Below, piece by piece: positions 36,430 to 45,507 of a stretch of 64,000 nucleotides of DNA. A program made the translations under genes and the position numbers. The notes under the pieces were generated by a model that saw only the letters and a program-made list of their open reading frames with translations, searched no databases and had not been told where the DNA came from. The stretch's first letter is position 1. Each line of letters starts with the position of its first letter. This DNA comes from Haloferula rosea (GTDB lineage Bacteria > Verrucomicrobiota > Verrucomicrobiia > Verrucomicrobiales > Akkermansiaceae): contig NZ_JAENII010000002.1 in the NCBI RefSeq assembly GCF_016595525.1, forward strand, positions 186,001 to 250,000. The letters are read 5' to 3'.

Positions 36430-37569
36430 ATGGGGAAACAGCGAACGATCGGGGTGTTGATGGACTTCTTTTCCGCCGACGTGGTGGAGGGAGCCGGTGC
36501 GTATGCGCGGCAGTATGACCTTCGCATTGACGCAAGGTGGAGCGTCAGGGCTGACTGGATGCCTTCGAATCCGGGGTGGGATGGCGCGATCCTTGGAATC
36601 GTGGATGCCGAGTCCTCGGTGGAGATGATTCATCAGATGGGCATTCCCAAGGTTCATTTGAGTTTGTGGAAGCGAAGGAGCGGGCCGCTGGTTCAGATCG
36701 ATTTTGTGAATGTCGGTGTGCAGGCGGCACGCGAGTTCCGGGATTTGGGAATCAGGCGGGTGTTTGTGCTGACCAGCAGACTGGACCCTGTCGCAGTCCG
36801 TTGTTTTGCGGGCTTGAGACTGGAGGGGCGCAAGCTGGGGCTGGATGTCAGAGCCAGCGGTGCCTGGGAAACGGGCGATCGACCCGTTTTCCCCGACCGA
36901 GTGAGGGCGGTCGCCGGGGAGCTGAGTGAGCAATCCGAGGTCTGTGGCTGCTTCTCACCGCATGCAGGCGTGCTCTATTCACTGGTCGAGGAGTTGGAGC
37001 GTGTGAAGGTGAGTGTTCCGCGCGAGGTAAGCCTGATTACGGTGGATAAGGACATTCAGCGTACGAGTGAGCTCTCGGCGGTGCCTCTGACGGCGATTGC
37101 TCCGGACTACTGGCAGCAAGGCTACGAAGCGGCGCGGGTGGTCCATCGTCTGATGGACGGAAAACTTTCGAAACGGAGAATCCTGCGGATCAAGACCTTG
37201 CGGACGATTCGGAGGGACAGCACGGGGCAGTCATCCAGCAAGGACCCGATTGTGGCCAAGGTGCTCCACGGAATCCGGGTGCTGGGATTTGGTGAGCTGT
37301 CGGTGGAAGCCATCGTCAGGTATGCCGGGCTTTCGAGGCGTGCGTTGGAGCAGCGCTTCCGCCGCGAGGTGGGGAGAACCCTGCACGAGGAGATCGTGCA
37401 GCGGCGGATCAGGGAGGCCCAGCGATTGTTGCGCCAGTCGGACTACACGGTGGCGGAAATTGCGGATCACTGCGGGTACTCGGGAGTCCACTACTTTTCG
37501 ACGGCCTTCAAGCGTGCGACCGGCTTGTCACCGAGCGCCTTCCGGAAAGGGCAGGAGGGGGTTGCCTGA
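36430..37569 (+). CDS. XylR-type AraC family regulator with LacI-like sensor domain
   Basis: The 379-residue protein has an N-terminal periplasmic-binding-like sensor (RTIGVLMDFFSADVVEGAGA, GIRRVFVLTSRLDPVAV, VSLITVDKDIQRTSELS) followed by two AraC helix-turn-helix motifs from about residue 285 (VEAIVRYAGLSRRALEQRFR, TVAEIADHCGYSGVHYFSTA) and ending TGLSPSAFRKG. This is the XylR layout: sugar-type effector domain plus AraC DNA binding. It probably controls the divergent secreted protein. The ATG at 36430 follows AGAGGC and starts the conserved domain; the upstream extension is rejected. Confidence 0.9.
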   Translation: MGKQRTIGVLMDFFSADVVEGAGAYARQYDLRIDARWSVRADWMPSNPGWDGAILGIVDAESSVEMIHQMGIPKVHLSLWKRRSGPLVQIDFVNVGVQAAREFRDLGIRRVFVLTSRLDPVAVRCFAGLRLEGRKLGLDVRASGAWETGDRPVFPDRVRAVAGELSEQSEVCGCFSPHAGVLYSLVEELERVKVSVPREVSLITVDKDIQRTSELSAVPLTAIAPDYWQQGYEAARVVHRLMDGKLSKRRILRIKTLRTIRRDSTGQSSSKDPIVAKVLHGIRVLGFGELSVEAIVRYAGLSRRALEQRFRREVGRTLHEEIVQRRIREAQRLLRQSDYTVAEIADHCGYSGVHYFSTAFKRATGLSPSAFRKGQEGVA

Positions 37570-37595
37570 ACGCCAAGGTCGGATTAAGTCGGGGC

Positions 37596-38087
37596 ATGGC
37601 GAATCAAACGACCGGAGCCAGACTATACCTGACGATGATTGGCCTCCTTCTCGCCACGGCGGGAGCGGTCTTCACCTGGTTGATGTGGCGTAGCTTCCAT
37701 CGGGCAGGGGGGATCGACGGCTGGCCGCTGGTACCGTGTGTGATCGAGATTTCCGAAGTCGAAGAGCGGCGGGTCGATCCCGACCTGCCGCCGGAGTTCC
37801 GTTTCCTCATCGGCTACTCTTACGAATGGGATGATGAAACTTTAGAATCGGATCAGTTCAGTCTGCGTGGAGCATCATGGAGCAAGCGGCCGGAGGAAGC
37901 GAAGGCTCTCATGGAGTTCTATCCGGTGGGATCCGTCCACGAGTGCAGGGTGGATCCACTGAATGCGGAGAACGCCGTGATTCACCGTGAGTCGAAGGGC
38001 CCCGGCTACTCGATCTGGTTTCCCATGATCTTCGTAGTCGGGGGGCTCGGAGTCGTGGTGGGGGCCTGGCGCCGCAAGGCAGCCTGA
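37596..38087 (+). CDS. DUF3592-domain membrane protein
   Basis: The 163-residue protein has membrane segments at both ends, LYLTMIGLLLATAGAVFTWL near residue 10 and WFPMIFVVGGLGVVVGAW near 140, with a soluble middle. WPLVPCVIEISEVEERR, YEWDDETLESDQF and YPVGSVHECRVDPLNAENAV follow the DUF3592 pattern (pCxI, Y-x-Y-x-x, VxPxxPxxAVL). These proteins are widespread and of unknown function. The gene starts 26 bp after the AraC regulator stop and may be cotranscribed. It converges with the pyruvate carboxylase gene. Confidence 0.78.
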   Translation: MANQTTGARLYLTMIGLLLATAGAVFTWLMWRSFHRAGGIDGWPLVPCVIEISEVEERRVDPDLPPEFRFLIGYSYEWDDETLESDQFSLRGASWSKRPEEAKALMEFYPVGSVHECRVDPLNAENAVIHRESKGPGYSIWFPMIFVVGGLGVVVGAWRRKAA

Positions 38088-38092
38088 CTGGA

Positions 38093-41000
38093 CTAGGCGT
38101 CGAGTTCCAGAAGCAGGTCGTCGCTGTCCACCTGATCGCCCTTCCGGACGAGGATGTCCTTGATCGTGCCGGCTCGAGTGGCGCTGACGGTGGTCAGCAT
38201 CTTCATGGCTTCCAGAACGACGAGTTTTTCGCCTTCCTCGACCTGCTGGCCGGGTGAGACGGCGACTTCGGTGACCATGCCGGGCATCGGGGCACAAGCA
38301 TGGGTGTCGTCCGCTGGGTCACCCTTCCGGCGTGCAGGCCCGTCACTTCCAGCCAGTGCCCGGTCGATGACGACGCTTTCACGCGGCATGCCGTTCAATT
38401 CGTAGAACAAGGTGCGGCGGCCTTCCTTGTCCGCCTCGCCGATCGACACCAGTTTGACGAACAGGGTCTTGCCCTGATCGATCTCGACCTCGATCTCCTC
38501 TCCGGACTGGAGTCCGTAGAAGAACGCGGGGGTGGGGAGACTACTGAGGTCGTCGTACTTTGCCTTGGTCTTGTTGAATTCATCAAAGACCTGGGGATAC
38601 ATCAGGTGCGAGTAGAGGTCGTTGTCAGAGGCCTCGCGCTTGAGGATGTCGCTGAGGTGCTCCTTGGTCTGCCTGAGGTTGATGGACGCGGCGAGTTCGC
38701 CGGGGCGTCGGGTTGTGGCCGGCTTCTGGTTCAGGACGACCTTTTGCACGTCGCTTGGCCAGCCGCCGTCGGGTTGTCCAAGTCCACCGGCAAGCATGTC
38801 GATGACGCTTTCCGGCCAATCGATGGAACCCGGTTTCAGCTTCGGCACGTCCGCGGCCTTGATGCCTCGGGTGATGAGGAACATGGCCATGTCGCCGACG
38901 ACCTTGGAGGAGGGGGTCACCTTCACGATGTCGCCGAACAGTTGGTTGACGTCGGCATAGGTGCGGGCGATCTCGCGCCAGCGGTGGCCGAGTCCCATGG
39001 CGTTCGCCTGCTCCCGGAGGTTGGTATACTGACCGCCCGGCATCTCGTGCTCATAGACTTCCGCCGTGCCTGCGCGTGGAGCGGAGTTGAACGGCTCATA
39101 TTGGTTGAGGGCCTCTTCCCAGTAGTCGGAGATGTCGTTCAGTGTGTCGAAGTCGAGTTGTGGATCGAGTTCGGAGTTCGCCAGCGAAGCGCAGACCGAG
39201 TTGAGGTTCGGTTGTGAGGTGGAACCCGACATCGAGGCCATCGCGAGGTCGACGATATCCACTCCGGCACGGGCGGCGGCAATGACGGAAGCCGCATTCA
39301 GGCCGGAGGTGTCGTGGGTGTGGAAATGGATCGGGATGCTGATCTCCTGCTTCAGCGCATGGACAAGATTGTAGGCGGCCTGGGGTTTGCAGAGGCCTGC
39401 CATGTCCTTGATGGCGAGGATGTGCGCCCCCATCTTCTCCAGTTCCTTGGCCTTCTTCAGGTAGTAGGACAGGGAGAATTTGTCGCGTTTCTCGTCGAGA
39501 ATGTCACCGGAGTAGCAGAGTGCCGCTTCACAGAGCACCTTGCCGTGGTCCCTCGCGGCTTCCATGGCGACCTGCATGTTGGGCAGGTAGTTGAGGGAGT
39601 CGAAGATGCGGAAGATATCCATGCCGGAATCGGCCGAATGCTTCACGAAACCCGCGACGACGTTGTCCGGGTAGTTCGAGTAACCAACGGCATTCGACCC
39701 ACGGAAGAGCATCTGGAAAAGAATGCCCGGGACCCTCTCGCGAAGCTGGCGGAGGCGTTCCCATGGACACTCCTTGAGGAAGCGCATGGCGGTGTCGAAG
39801 GTTGCGCCTCCCCACATTTCGAGGGAGAAGAGGCCCGGCAGTCCGCGGCTGTATGCGTCGGCGATACGGAGCATGTCGCGTGTCCGCATGCGGGTTGCGA
39901 TGAGCGATTGATGGGCATCGCGCATCGACGTGTCGGTGATCAGAAGTCGTTTCTGATCCAGGATCCACTGGCTGAACTCTTCGGGTCCCTTTTCGAGGAG
40001 GACGTCGCGCGAGGAGGGCGGGGGATTTGCCGGCGTGGTGGGTTTGGGAACCCGAGGCTGGAGGATGATGGAAGAGGGTTTCCAGCCTTTGGCGGTGTCG
40101 TTGCCATTGATGGTGACATCGGACAGGTAGGAAAGCAGTTTGGTTGCGCGGTCGCGGCGGGGCTTGAACTGCATCAACTCGGGTTTCGAGTCGATCAGCT
40201 TGGTATGGGCCAGTCCGGCGCGGAAGGTGGAGTCCGCAATCACGTTCTCGAGAAACGGAATGTTGGTTTTGACCCCTCGGATGCGGAATTCGCGCAGTGC
40301 TCGATCCATGCGGACACAGGCGATGTCGAAGCTGCGTCCCATGGTGGTGAGCTTCACGAGCATCGAGTCATAGAAGGGGGTGATGACGGATCCTGCATCA
40401 CCGGAGCCTGCGTCCAGACGGACGCCGAAGCCGGCGGCGGACCGGTAGTTCAGAATGCGTCCGTAGTCCGGAGCGAAATTCTTCGTTGGGTCTTCCGTGG
40501 TGATCCGGCATTGAATGGCATAGCCGTTGCAGGGGATTTCATCCTGAGAAGGGATGGCGATCTCCGGGCTGTCGAGGGCGAAGCCTTTGGCGACAAGGAT
40601 CTGTGACCGAACCAGGTCGATACCTGTCACGCACTCCGTGACGGTATGCTCCACCTGGATGCGGGGGTTCATTTCGATGAAGAACCAGTCCTTCTGGTCC
40701 ATGTCATAGAGGAATTCGACGGTGCCTGCGTTGTCGTAGCCAATGCCCTTTGCGAGGGCGACGGCAGCCGCGCAGAGTTCTTCCCGAACCTTGGGGTCGA
40801 GGTCGATGGAGGGAGCGATCTCGACCACCTTCTGGTAGCGGCGCTGGACGGAGCAGTCGCGCTCGTGGAGGTGGACGACGTTGCCGTGCTGGTCCCCGAG
40901 GATCTGGACCTCAATGTGCTTGGCTTTGGCTATGTAGCGCTCGAGGAAGACTGCTGGATTTCCGAAGGCATTCTGGGCTTCGTCCTGCGCTTCGGCGAGG

Positions 41001-41545
41001 AGGCCGGCCAGTTCGCTTTCCTTCTTCACGACCCGCATGCCGCGGCCGCCTCCACCGAAGGCCGCCTTGATGATGAGAGGAAACCCGATCTCGCGTGCGA
41101 CCGTGATCGCGGTGTCTCGATCGGTAATCGCATCTTCAGTGCCGGGCAGGACCGGGACATCATGGGCCTTGGCCAGCTCGCGGGCTGCTGTCTTGTCGCC
41201 CATTTTTTCCAAGAGCTCGGGGGATGGTCCCACGAAGGTGATGCCTTCCCGGGCACAGGCCCGTGCGAAGTCAGGATTCTCGGAGAGGAAACCGTAGCCA
41301 GGGTGGATGAGGTTCACTCCACGTGCCTTGGCGAGTGAAACGATTCCTTCAAAGTCGAGGTAAGCTCCTACCGGGCCCTTTTCTTGATCGAGGAGGTAGG
41401 CTTCATCGGCTTTGAAGCGATGGCGTGAGAACCGATCTTCCTCGGCGTAAATCGAAACGGTTTGCAGGCCAAGCTCGTTGGCGGCGCGAAAAATTCGGAT
41501 GGCAATTTCGCCACGGTTGGCGGCGAGGAGCTTATCGGGCTTCAT
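38093..41545 (-). CDS. pyc: pyruvate carboxylase
   Basis: The 1150-residue single-chain enzyme contains all three parts: biotin carboxylase (KLLAANRGEIAIRIFRAANE, ATP-grasp AFGGGGRGMRVVKKESEL, EMNPRIQVEHTVTE), the carboxyltransferase TIM barrel (LLITDTSMRDAHQSLIATRM, FHTHDTSGLNAASV) and the C-terminal biotinyl domain with LVVLEAMKMLTTV, Lys being biotinylated. It forms oxaloacetate from pyruvate for anaplerosis or gluconeogenesis. Length matches the alpha-4 class (about 1150). It stands alone and is divergent from no gene; a candidate small RNA lies between it and the IF-1-like gene. The biotin site is in an AMKM context. Confidence 0.96.
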   Translation of the reverse strand: MKPDKLLAANRGEIAIRIFRAANELGLQTVSIYAEEDRFSRHRFKADEAYLLDQEKGPVGAYLDFEGIVSLAKARGVNLIHPGYGFLSENPDFARACAREGITFVGPSPELLEKMGDKTAARELAKAHDVPVLPGTEDAITDRDTAITVAREIGFPLIIKAAFGGGGRGMRVVKKESELAGLLAEAQDEAQNAFGNPAVFLERYIAKAKHIEVQILGDQHGNVVHLHERDCSVQRRYQKVVEIAPSIDLDPKVREELCAAAVALAKGIGYDNAGTVEFLYDMDQKDWFFIEMNPRIQVEHTVTECVTGIDLVRSQILVAKGFALDSPEIAIPSQDEIPCNGYAIQCRITTEDPTKNFAPDYGRILNYRSAAGFGVRLDAGSGDAGSVITPFYDSMLVKLTTMGRSFDIACVRMDRALREFRIRGVKTNIPFLENVIADSTFRAGLAHTKLIDSKPELMQFKPRRDRATKLLSYLSDVTINGNDTAKGWKPSSIILQPRVPKPTTPANPPPSSRDVLLEKGPEEFSQWILDQKRLLITDTSMRDAHQSLIATRMRTRDMLRIADAYSRGLPGLFSLEMWGGATFDTAMRFLKECPWERLRQLRERVPGILFQMLFRGSNAVGYSNYPDNVVAGFVKHSADSGMDIFRIFDSLNYLPNMQVAMEAARDHGKVLCEAALCYSGDILDEKRDKFSLSYYLKKAKELEKMGAHILAIKDMAGLCKPQAAYNLVHALKQEISIPIHFHTHDTSGLNAASVIAAARAGVDIVDLAMASMSGSTSQPNLNSVCASLANSELDPQLDFDTLNDISDYWEEALNQYEPFNSAPRAGTAEVYEHEMPGGQYTNLREQANAMGLGHRWREIARTYADVNQLFGDIVKVTPSSKVVGDMAMFLITRGIKAADVPKLKPGSIDWPESVIDMLAGGLGQPDGGWPSDVQKVVLNQKPATTRRPGELAASINLRQTKEHLSDILKREASDNDLYSHLMYPQVFDEFNKTKAKYDDLSSLPTPAFFYGLQSGEEIEVEIDQGKTLFVKLVSIGEADKEGRRTLFYELNGMPRESVVIDRALAGSDGPARRKGDPADDTHACAPMPGMVTEVAVSPGQQVEEGEKLVVLEAMKMLTTVSATRAGTIKDILVRKGDQVDSDDLLLELDA

Positions 41546-41642
41546 GTGACCGAGTTTCTAGTAGTTCGAAGGGTGGGGGGCCAAGGGGAAATCTCGCCCA
41601 TTCCCACGAGGGAAAAAACTTCGACGAAATGCAATTTGAGTG

Positions 41643-41767
41643 TTGACGGATGCTAGCGCCCGGTTATTTATCCGGCGTCGCGACAAATTGTAGGCGGCCC
41701 GGTTGAAAGCACCTTTGGTTTATGGGTTTTTCCAGAGGAGGATCGATCGGGCCGCTTCTTTTTTTGT
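41643..41767 (+). ncRNA. candidate structured small RNA with own promoter and terminator
   Basis: A -35-like TTGACG (41643) and -10-like TATTTA (41665) with 16 bp spacing precede a segment of about 90 nt. Outer arms GCGGCCCGGTT (41694) and GATCGGGCCGC (41745) pair over 11 bp including wobbles, and inner arms CCTTTGG (41712) and CCAGAGG (41732) pair inside. A run of TTCTTTTTTT follows. Neither flanking gene needs a plus-strand terminator here, so a separate transcript is likely. It does not match tRNA, SRP or 6S patterns I know. Confidence 0.45.
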
Positions 41768-41774
41768 CCATTGG

Positions 41775-42005
41775 TCAGGCTGACTGTGGGTCCGGCTGGA
41801 TGGCCGCGATTCTTGCGGAGTCAAAGTCGAATGGGGTGAGTTCAAGGGTGACCTGATCGCCGACCTTGGCGGTGGCTTTCGCTTCGGAGAGTTCCTTGGA
41901 GAGGTGTCCGAGGCTCAATTTCCCATTCGGGAGCCGAACTTGGTAGAGTTCAGGTTTGAGGACCCGCGTGACATCCGCGGTCGCGATGATGGGAGCTTCA
42001 TACAT
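41775..42005 (-). CDS. IF-1-like S1/OB-fold protein
   Basis: The 76-residue product starts MYEAPIIATADVTRVLKPEL and continues YQVRLPNGKLSLGHLSKEL, VGDQVTLELTPFDFDSARI. This is the IF-1 fold: TxVLpxxLYxVxLxNG, then GHxS, then GDxVxxELTPxDxxxxRI. The basic loop [12 protein letters not shown] of true IF-1 is replaced by HLSKELSEAKATAK, so ribosome A-site binding may differ. A canonical IF-1 is encoded at 48273-48587, making this a divergent paralogue. The upstream ATG at 42050 is less likely because the conserved part starts here. It may act in translation under special conditions. Confidence 0.8.
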   Translation of the reverse strand: MYEAPIIATADVTRVLKPELYQVRLPNGKLSLGHLSKELSEAKATAKVGDQVTLELTPFDFDSARIAAIQPDPQSA

Positions 42006-42138
42006 GGGCGAGTAGCTAACGTGGAGCGCCTCGGGACGCAAGTGTGACACTCGCTCGACAGCGGCTTGACCTTCGGCGCTTCGGAACTAAGACTCCATAC
42101 CTCCTGCACCTGCAGGTTCCCCTAAACAGATCTCATTC

Positions 42139-42549
42139 ATGAAAGCAGCCTCTCTTCTTTCCACGGCGGCCCTCGCGGCTCTCGTCGCTTCCTGTACTCC
42201 TTACGACGAGACACCACCACCTACGCCCGGGCCGGATGTGGCTCAGAACGATCCGAATGCAAAGCCCCCTGGTGAAGGCACCGAAGCTGACCCTTCGATC
42301 GCAGGTGGAACCGGGACGGCGACCGACACCCCGACTCCGACTGCGCCACCACGCACGGATGACCCCACTCCGCCGAAGCCGGATCCCAAGCCAAGCATGC
42401 AGGTGGCTCGCCCCGTCCCAGGAAAGCCGGGCTTCGTATTCAGCCCGTTCAACAACAAGCTCATCGATGTGAAGGGGATCCCAAGTGGCACACTCGTTCA
42501 GGATCCCACCTATCCACCTGAAGAGAAAAAGTATTTCCGCGTGCCTTGA
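42139..42549 (+). CDS. lipoprotein with the same C-terminal module as 5563-6003
   Basis: The 136-residue protein has a lipoprotein signal (MKAASLLSTAALAALVASC, Cys at 19), a proline/threonine-rich linker (about 20-85) and a C-terminal module: VPGKPGFVFSPFNNKLIDVK, GIPSGTLVQDPTYPPEEKKY, ending FRVP. The module is also found in the gene at 5563, where it is followed by a tail; here the protein stops at FRVP. A Pro-rich spacer of this kind could span the envelope. The gene is monocistronic with a strong terminator 28 bp downstream. The function is unknown. Confidence 0.83.
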   Translation: MKAASLLSTAALAALVASCTPYDETPPPTPGPDVAQNDPNAKPPGEGTEADPSIAGGTGTATDTPTPTAPPRTDDPTPPKPDPKPSMQVARPVPGKPGFVFSPFNNKLIDVKGIPSGTLVQDPTYPPEEKKYFRVP

Positions 42550-42577
42550 TGCGTTTCGGTTGAGCACTCATTGTTTC

Positions 42578-42610
42578 GAGCCGGACCATGGGTCCGGCTC
42601 CTTTGTTTCT
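42578..42610 (+). terminator. terminator after the lipoprotein gene
   Basis: GAGCCGGACC and GGTCCGGCTC form a hairpin with a very short loop, followed by CTTTGTTT. Confidence 0.85.
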
Positions 42611-42623
42611 GAATCCGGGGAAC

Positions 42624-43502
42624 TTGAAGAGTATCAATAAAGTCGCGATCCTCGGAGGGGGGTTGCTCGGTGGGTCGCTGGCATTGCGTCTGGAAGGTCG
42701 GGCGCGCTACTCGCTTTGGGCCCGTCGTGAGGCTTCGGTCGCGGAAGCACACGGACTTGGGATCGTCGGCGCCACGGCGAGTCTCAGTGAGGCAGTCGCC
42801 GAGGCCGACCTGGTGGTGCTCAGTGTCCCGGTCGGTGCGATGCCCGGCTTGCTGGAGCAGGCGGTGGCTGCAGGATTGCCTGCATCGGCACTTGTGACCG
42901 ATGTGGGGAGCGTGAAGCGGGTGGTTCATCAATCGATGAAGGCTGTCATCGAACATGCCGGGCTCAGGTTCATCGGGGGGCACCCCATGGCAGGATCGGA
43001 GTCACGGGGGGTGACGGCGGCCCGGGCAGATCTGTTTGACGGCGCGGCGTGTCTATTGACCGATGACGAGCAGGTCGGGGAATGCTGGACGAGGGCGCTC
43101 GAGAATTTCTGGGTGGATGTCGGCTGCCGGGTTCGTTGGATGAATTCGGAGGACCACGATGCGTTGGTTGCAAGGATCAGCCATTTTCCCCATGTGATGG
43201 CGGCGGCGACGGCGGATGTTGCATTGGTGAATCCGGCGGATGCCCGCTACGGCGGGGGTGGTCTGAGGGATACCACGCGGGTTGCCGGTGGCGATGCGGC
43301 GATGTGGGCGGAGATTCTGTTGGAGAACCGTGGTGCGGTCGCGTCTTCGCTTCGCGCGGTCGTTGGATCGCTCGGTGATGTGCTTGCCATGTTGGAAAAG
43401 GGCGATCATGAAGCCCTCCTCGCATGGCTGGAGGATACGCAGGGCCGTTACCTTCTTGCCCGGGCGGCAAAGCAAGATGAAGCAAGCAGATCCCATGAGT
43501 GA
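42624..43502 (+). CDS. tyrA: prephenate/arogenate dehydrogenase
   Basis: The protein (292 residues from TTG 42624) has an N-terminal NAD-binding loop VAILGGGLLGGSLALRLEG, LVVLSVPVGAMPGLLEQ, then the catalytic-type motif LRFIGGHPMAGSESRG, and ISHFPHVMAAATA. It makes 4-hydroxyphenylpyruvate or tyrosine's arogenate route product. The ATG at 42588 lies inside the preceding terminator hairpin, and a start there lacks an RBS, so TTG 42624 is preferred, although its GGGG is close. It is the first gene of an operon with aroA, cmk and plsC; the stop overlaps aroA by 8 bp. Confidence 0.88.
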   Translation: MKSINKVAILGGGLLGGSLALRLEGRARYSLWARREASVAEAHGLGIVGATASLSEAVAEADLVVLSVPVGAMPGLLEQAVAAGLPASALVTDVGSVKRVVHQSMKAVIEHAGLRFIGGHPMAGSESRGVTAARADLFDGAACLLTDDEQVGECWTRALENFWVDVGCRVRWMNSEDHDALVARISHFPHVMAAATADVALVNPADARYGGGGLRDTTRVAGGDAAMWAEILLENRGAVASSLRAVVGSLGDVLAMLEKGDHEALLAWLEDTQGRYLLARAAKQDEASRSHE

Positions 43503-44853
43503 ATTTCGTGTGCAGCCAATCCAGAACTTTGAGGTCGACCTCGAGGTGCCCGGAGACAAGAGCATGTCCCATCGCGCAGCAATGATTGCTGGTCTCGCCG
43601 AGGGGGAGTCGTTGATTTCCGGCTTTCTTCCCAGTGAGGACTGTCTGAACACCTTGTCGGCAATGAAGTCCTGTGGGGTGAAGGTCGCCGTCGAGGAGGA
43701 AATGGAAGGGTTCGGGCCGACCCGGATGAGGATTGCCGGCAAGTCCATGAAGCTGGATGCGCCAGCGGCTCCCATTGATTGCGGGAACTCGGGAACCGGG
43801 ATGCGGCTGTTGGCGGGGATGCTCGCAGCCCAGTCTTTCGAGTCCGAGCTGTTTGGCGACGAATCACTTTCCTCGCGACCGATGGGTCGGATCATCGATC
43901 CGCTTGGTGAGATGGGTGCGACGATCGAGTCGAAGGGGGCGAAGCCGGGTTGTGCTCCGATCCGCCTGATTCCCTCCAAGATGAAGCCGATTCACTACGA
44001 GCTGCCCATGGCGAGTGCTCAGGTCAAGAGCGCGGTCCTGTTGGCGGGCTTGTTTTGTGAGGGGAGGACAACGGTCGTTCAACCGGCCACGACCCGGGAT
44101 CATACGGAGCGGATGCTTGAGGCATTCGGTGTTGATGTCGGAAGTGAGGGCAACACGATTTCGATCAAGGGAGGGCAGGTGCCTCAGGCTCGGGAGTTTC
44201 ATGTTCCCGGTGATATTTCCAGTGCGGCCTTCTGGCTGGTGGCTGCAGCCGCCCGACCGGGAGCTCGTCTGGTGGTCAGGCGGGTCGGTCTGAATCCGAC
44301 CCGAACCGCGATCCTCGATGTGCTTGAAAGGATGGGCGCCACGGTCATTCGTCGACCTCTGGGTGGAATGGCGGGAGAAGTCATGGGCGATGTCGAGGTG
44401 CATGGCGCGCAGTTGCACGGCACCGATCTCGAGCGCTCGGAGATTCCCAATCTGATCGACGAGATCCCGGTGATTTGTGTTGCCGCTGCCTTGGCCAAAG
44501 GGGTGACCCGCATCCGTGATGCGCGGGAACTGCGGGTGAAGGAGACCGATCGGGTCGCCACGACCGTCGCAAATCTCCGTGCGATGGGAGGCAGGATTGA
44601 GGAGTTCGAGGACGGAATGGAGGTTGAGGGCGGCCATCCGCTGAAGGGCGCGGAGATGAAGAGCTACGGGGATCATCGTATTGCGATGGCCTTCGCGATC
44701 GCGGGTCTGTTTGCCGAGGGGGAGAGCCGTATTCTTGACACCGCATGTGTCAATACCTCGTATCCGTGCTTTGCTTCGCAACTCGCGGCAGTCTGCCGCG
44801 AATCGACTGATCCAGCGGACTATTGTTTCCCCATTCGACGCCAAGATTCATGA
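43495..44853 (+). CDS. aroA: 3-phosphoshikimate 1-carboxyvinyltransferase (EPSP synthase)
   Basis: The 452-residue enzyme has LEVPGDKSMSHRAAMIAGLA near residue 17, the Lys of PEP/shikimate-3-P binding, APIDCGNSGTGMRLLAGML near 85, DESLSSRPMGRI and the C-terminal RDARELRVKETDRVA and KSYGDHRIAMAFAIAG. It makes EPSP in the shikimate pathway. The start ATG at 43495 overlaps tyrA by 8 bp and the stop overlaps cmk by 4 bp (ATGA). GDKSMSHRAAM and CGNSGTGMRL are class II-like sequences. It pairs naturally with TyrA in aromatic amino-acid synthesis. Confidence 0.95.
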   Translation: MSEFRVQPIQNFEVDLEVPGDKSMSHRAAMIAGLAEGESLISGFLPSEDCLNTLSAMKSCGVKVAVEEEMEGFGPTRMRIAGKSMKLDAPAAPIDCGNSGTGMRLLAGMLAAQSFESELFGDESLSSRPMGRIIDPLGEMGATIESKGAKPGCAPIRLIPSKMKPIHYELPMASAQVKSAVLLAGLFCEGRTTVVQPATTRDHTERMLEAFGVDVGSEGNTISIKGGQVPQAREFHVPGDISSAAFWLVAAAARPGARLVVRRVGLNPTRTAILDVLERMGATVIRRPLGGMAGEVMGDVEVHGAQLHGTDLERSEIPNLIDEIPVICVAAALAKGVTRIRDARELRVKETDRVATTVANLRAMGGRIEEFEDGMEVEGGHPLKGAEMKSYGDHRIAMAFAIAGLFAEGESRILDTACVNTSYPCFASQLAAVCRESTDPADYCFPIRRQDS

Positions 44854-45497
44854 GTGACCATGTAGCCATCGCCATCGACGGCCCTGCCGCATCGGGCAAG
44901 AGTACGCTTGCCAGGCAGCTGGCCGCCAAACTGGACCTGATCATGGTCAATTCGGGTGAGATGTATCGTGCGGTGACCTGGAAAGTTCTTCAGGACGGAA
45001 TTGATCCCAAGGATGCCGAAGCGGTGATCGCGGCACTGGTCGAGATGGATATCGAGTGTTCGGTGGCCGAGGGTCGATCCGTGGTCCGGCTGGACGGCCG
45101 ACGAACGGGAGATGAGCTGCGCAGCGAGGCTGTGAACGGGTCGGTCTCTGCAGTGGCGGCGATTCCAGAGGTTCGGAATCGCTTGGTGGAGATGCAGCGT
45201 GGTTTTCTGGAGTTTGGCAATGTGATCATGGAGGGAAGGGACATTGGTACGGTGGTTTTCCCCGATACGCCCTTCAAGATCTACCTGGATGCGGATGCTG
45301 GCGTCAGGGCGGGGCGTCGTGTTGCCGTGGGGGAGGTCGATTCCGTGGAGGATCGTGACCGGGAAGACAGCCGGCGGAAGACCGCGCCGCTTCAGGTTGC
45401 CGCCGGAGCTGCCATCCTCGATACCTCGGGCCACACGATCGAAAGTGGCACGGAAGCCGCTCTTGAGCTTCTTCGTGAACAGGGACTGAAACTTTAA
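44850..45497 (+). CDS. cmk: cytidylate kinase
   Basis: The 215-residue protein starts MSDHVAIAIDGPAASGKSTL, the P-loop of CMP kinases, then LIMVNSGEMYRAVTWKVLQ (substrate region), FGNVIMEGRDIGTVVFPD (Asp/Arg site) and ending with a lid region RDREDSRRKTAPLQ. It phosphorylates CMP and dCMP. ATG 44850 overlaps the aroA TGA; the longer frame from 44823 is unlikely. Length is about ten residues below the usual 225, mostly from a compact NMP region. It sits in the common aroA-cmk arrangement. Confidence 0.93.
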   Translation: MSDHVAIAIDGPAASGKSTLARQLAAKLDLIMVNSGEMYRAVTWKVLQDGIDPKDAEAVIAALVEMDIECSVAEGRSVVRLDGRRTGDELRSEAVNGSVSAVAAIPEVRNRLVEMQRGFLEFGNVIMEGRDIGTVVFPDTPFKIYLDADAGVRAGRRVAVGEVDSVEDRDREDSRRKTAPLQVAAGAAILDTSGHTIESGTEAALELLREQGLKL

Positions 45498-45507
45498 TTG
45501 AACCGCG

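Noticed and set aside
42588-42623. ATG 42588 as the tyrA start
   Set aside because: It lies inside the terminator hairpin of the previous gene and has no RBS; TTG 42624 is more plausible though not certain.
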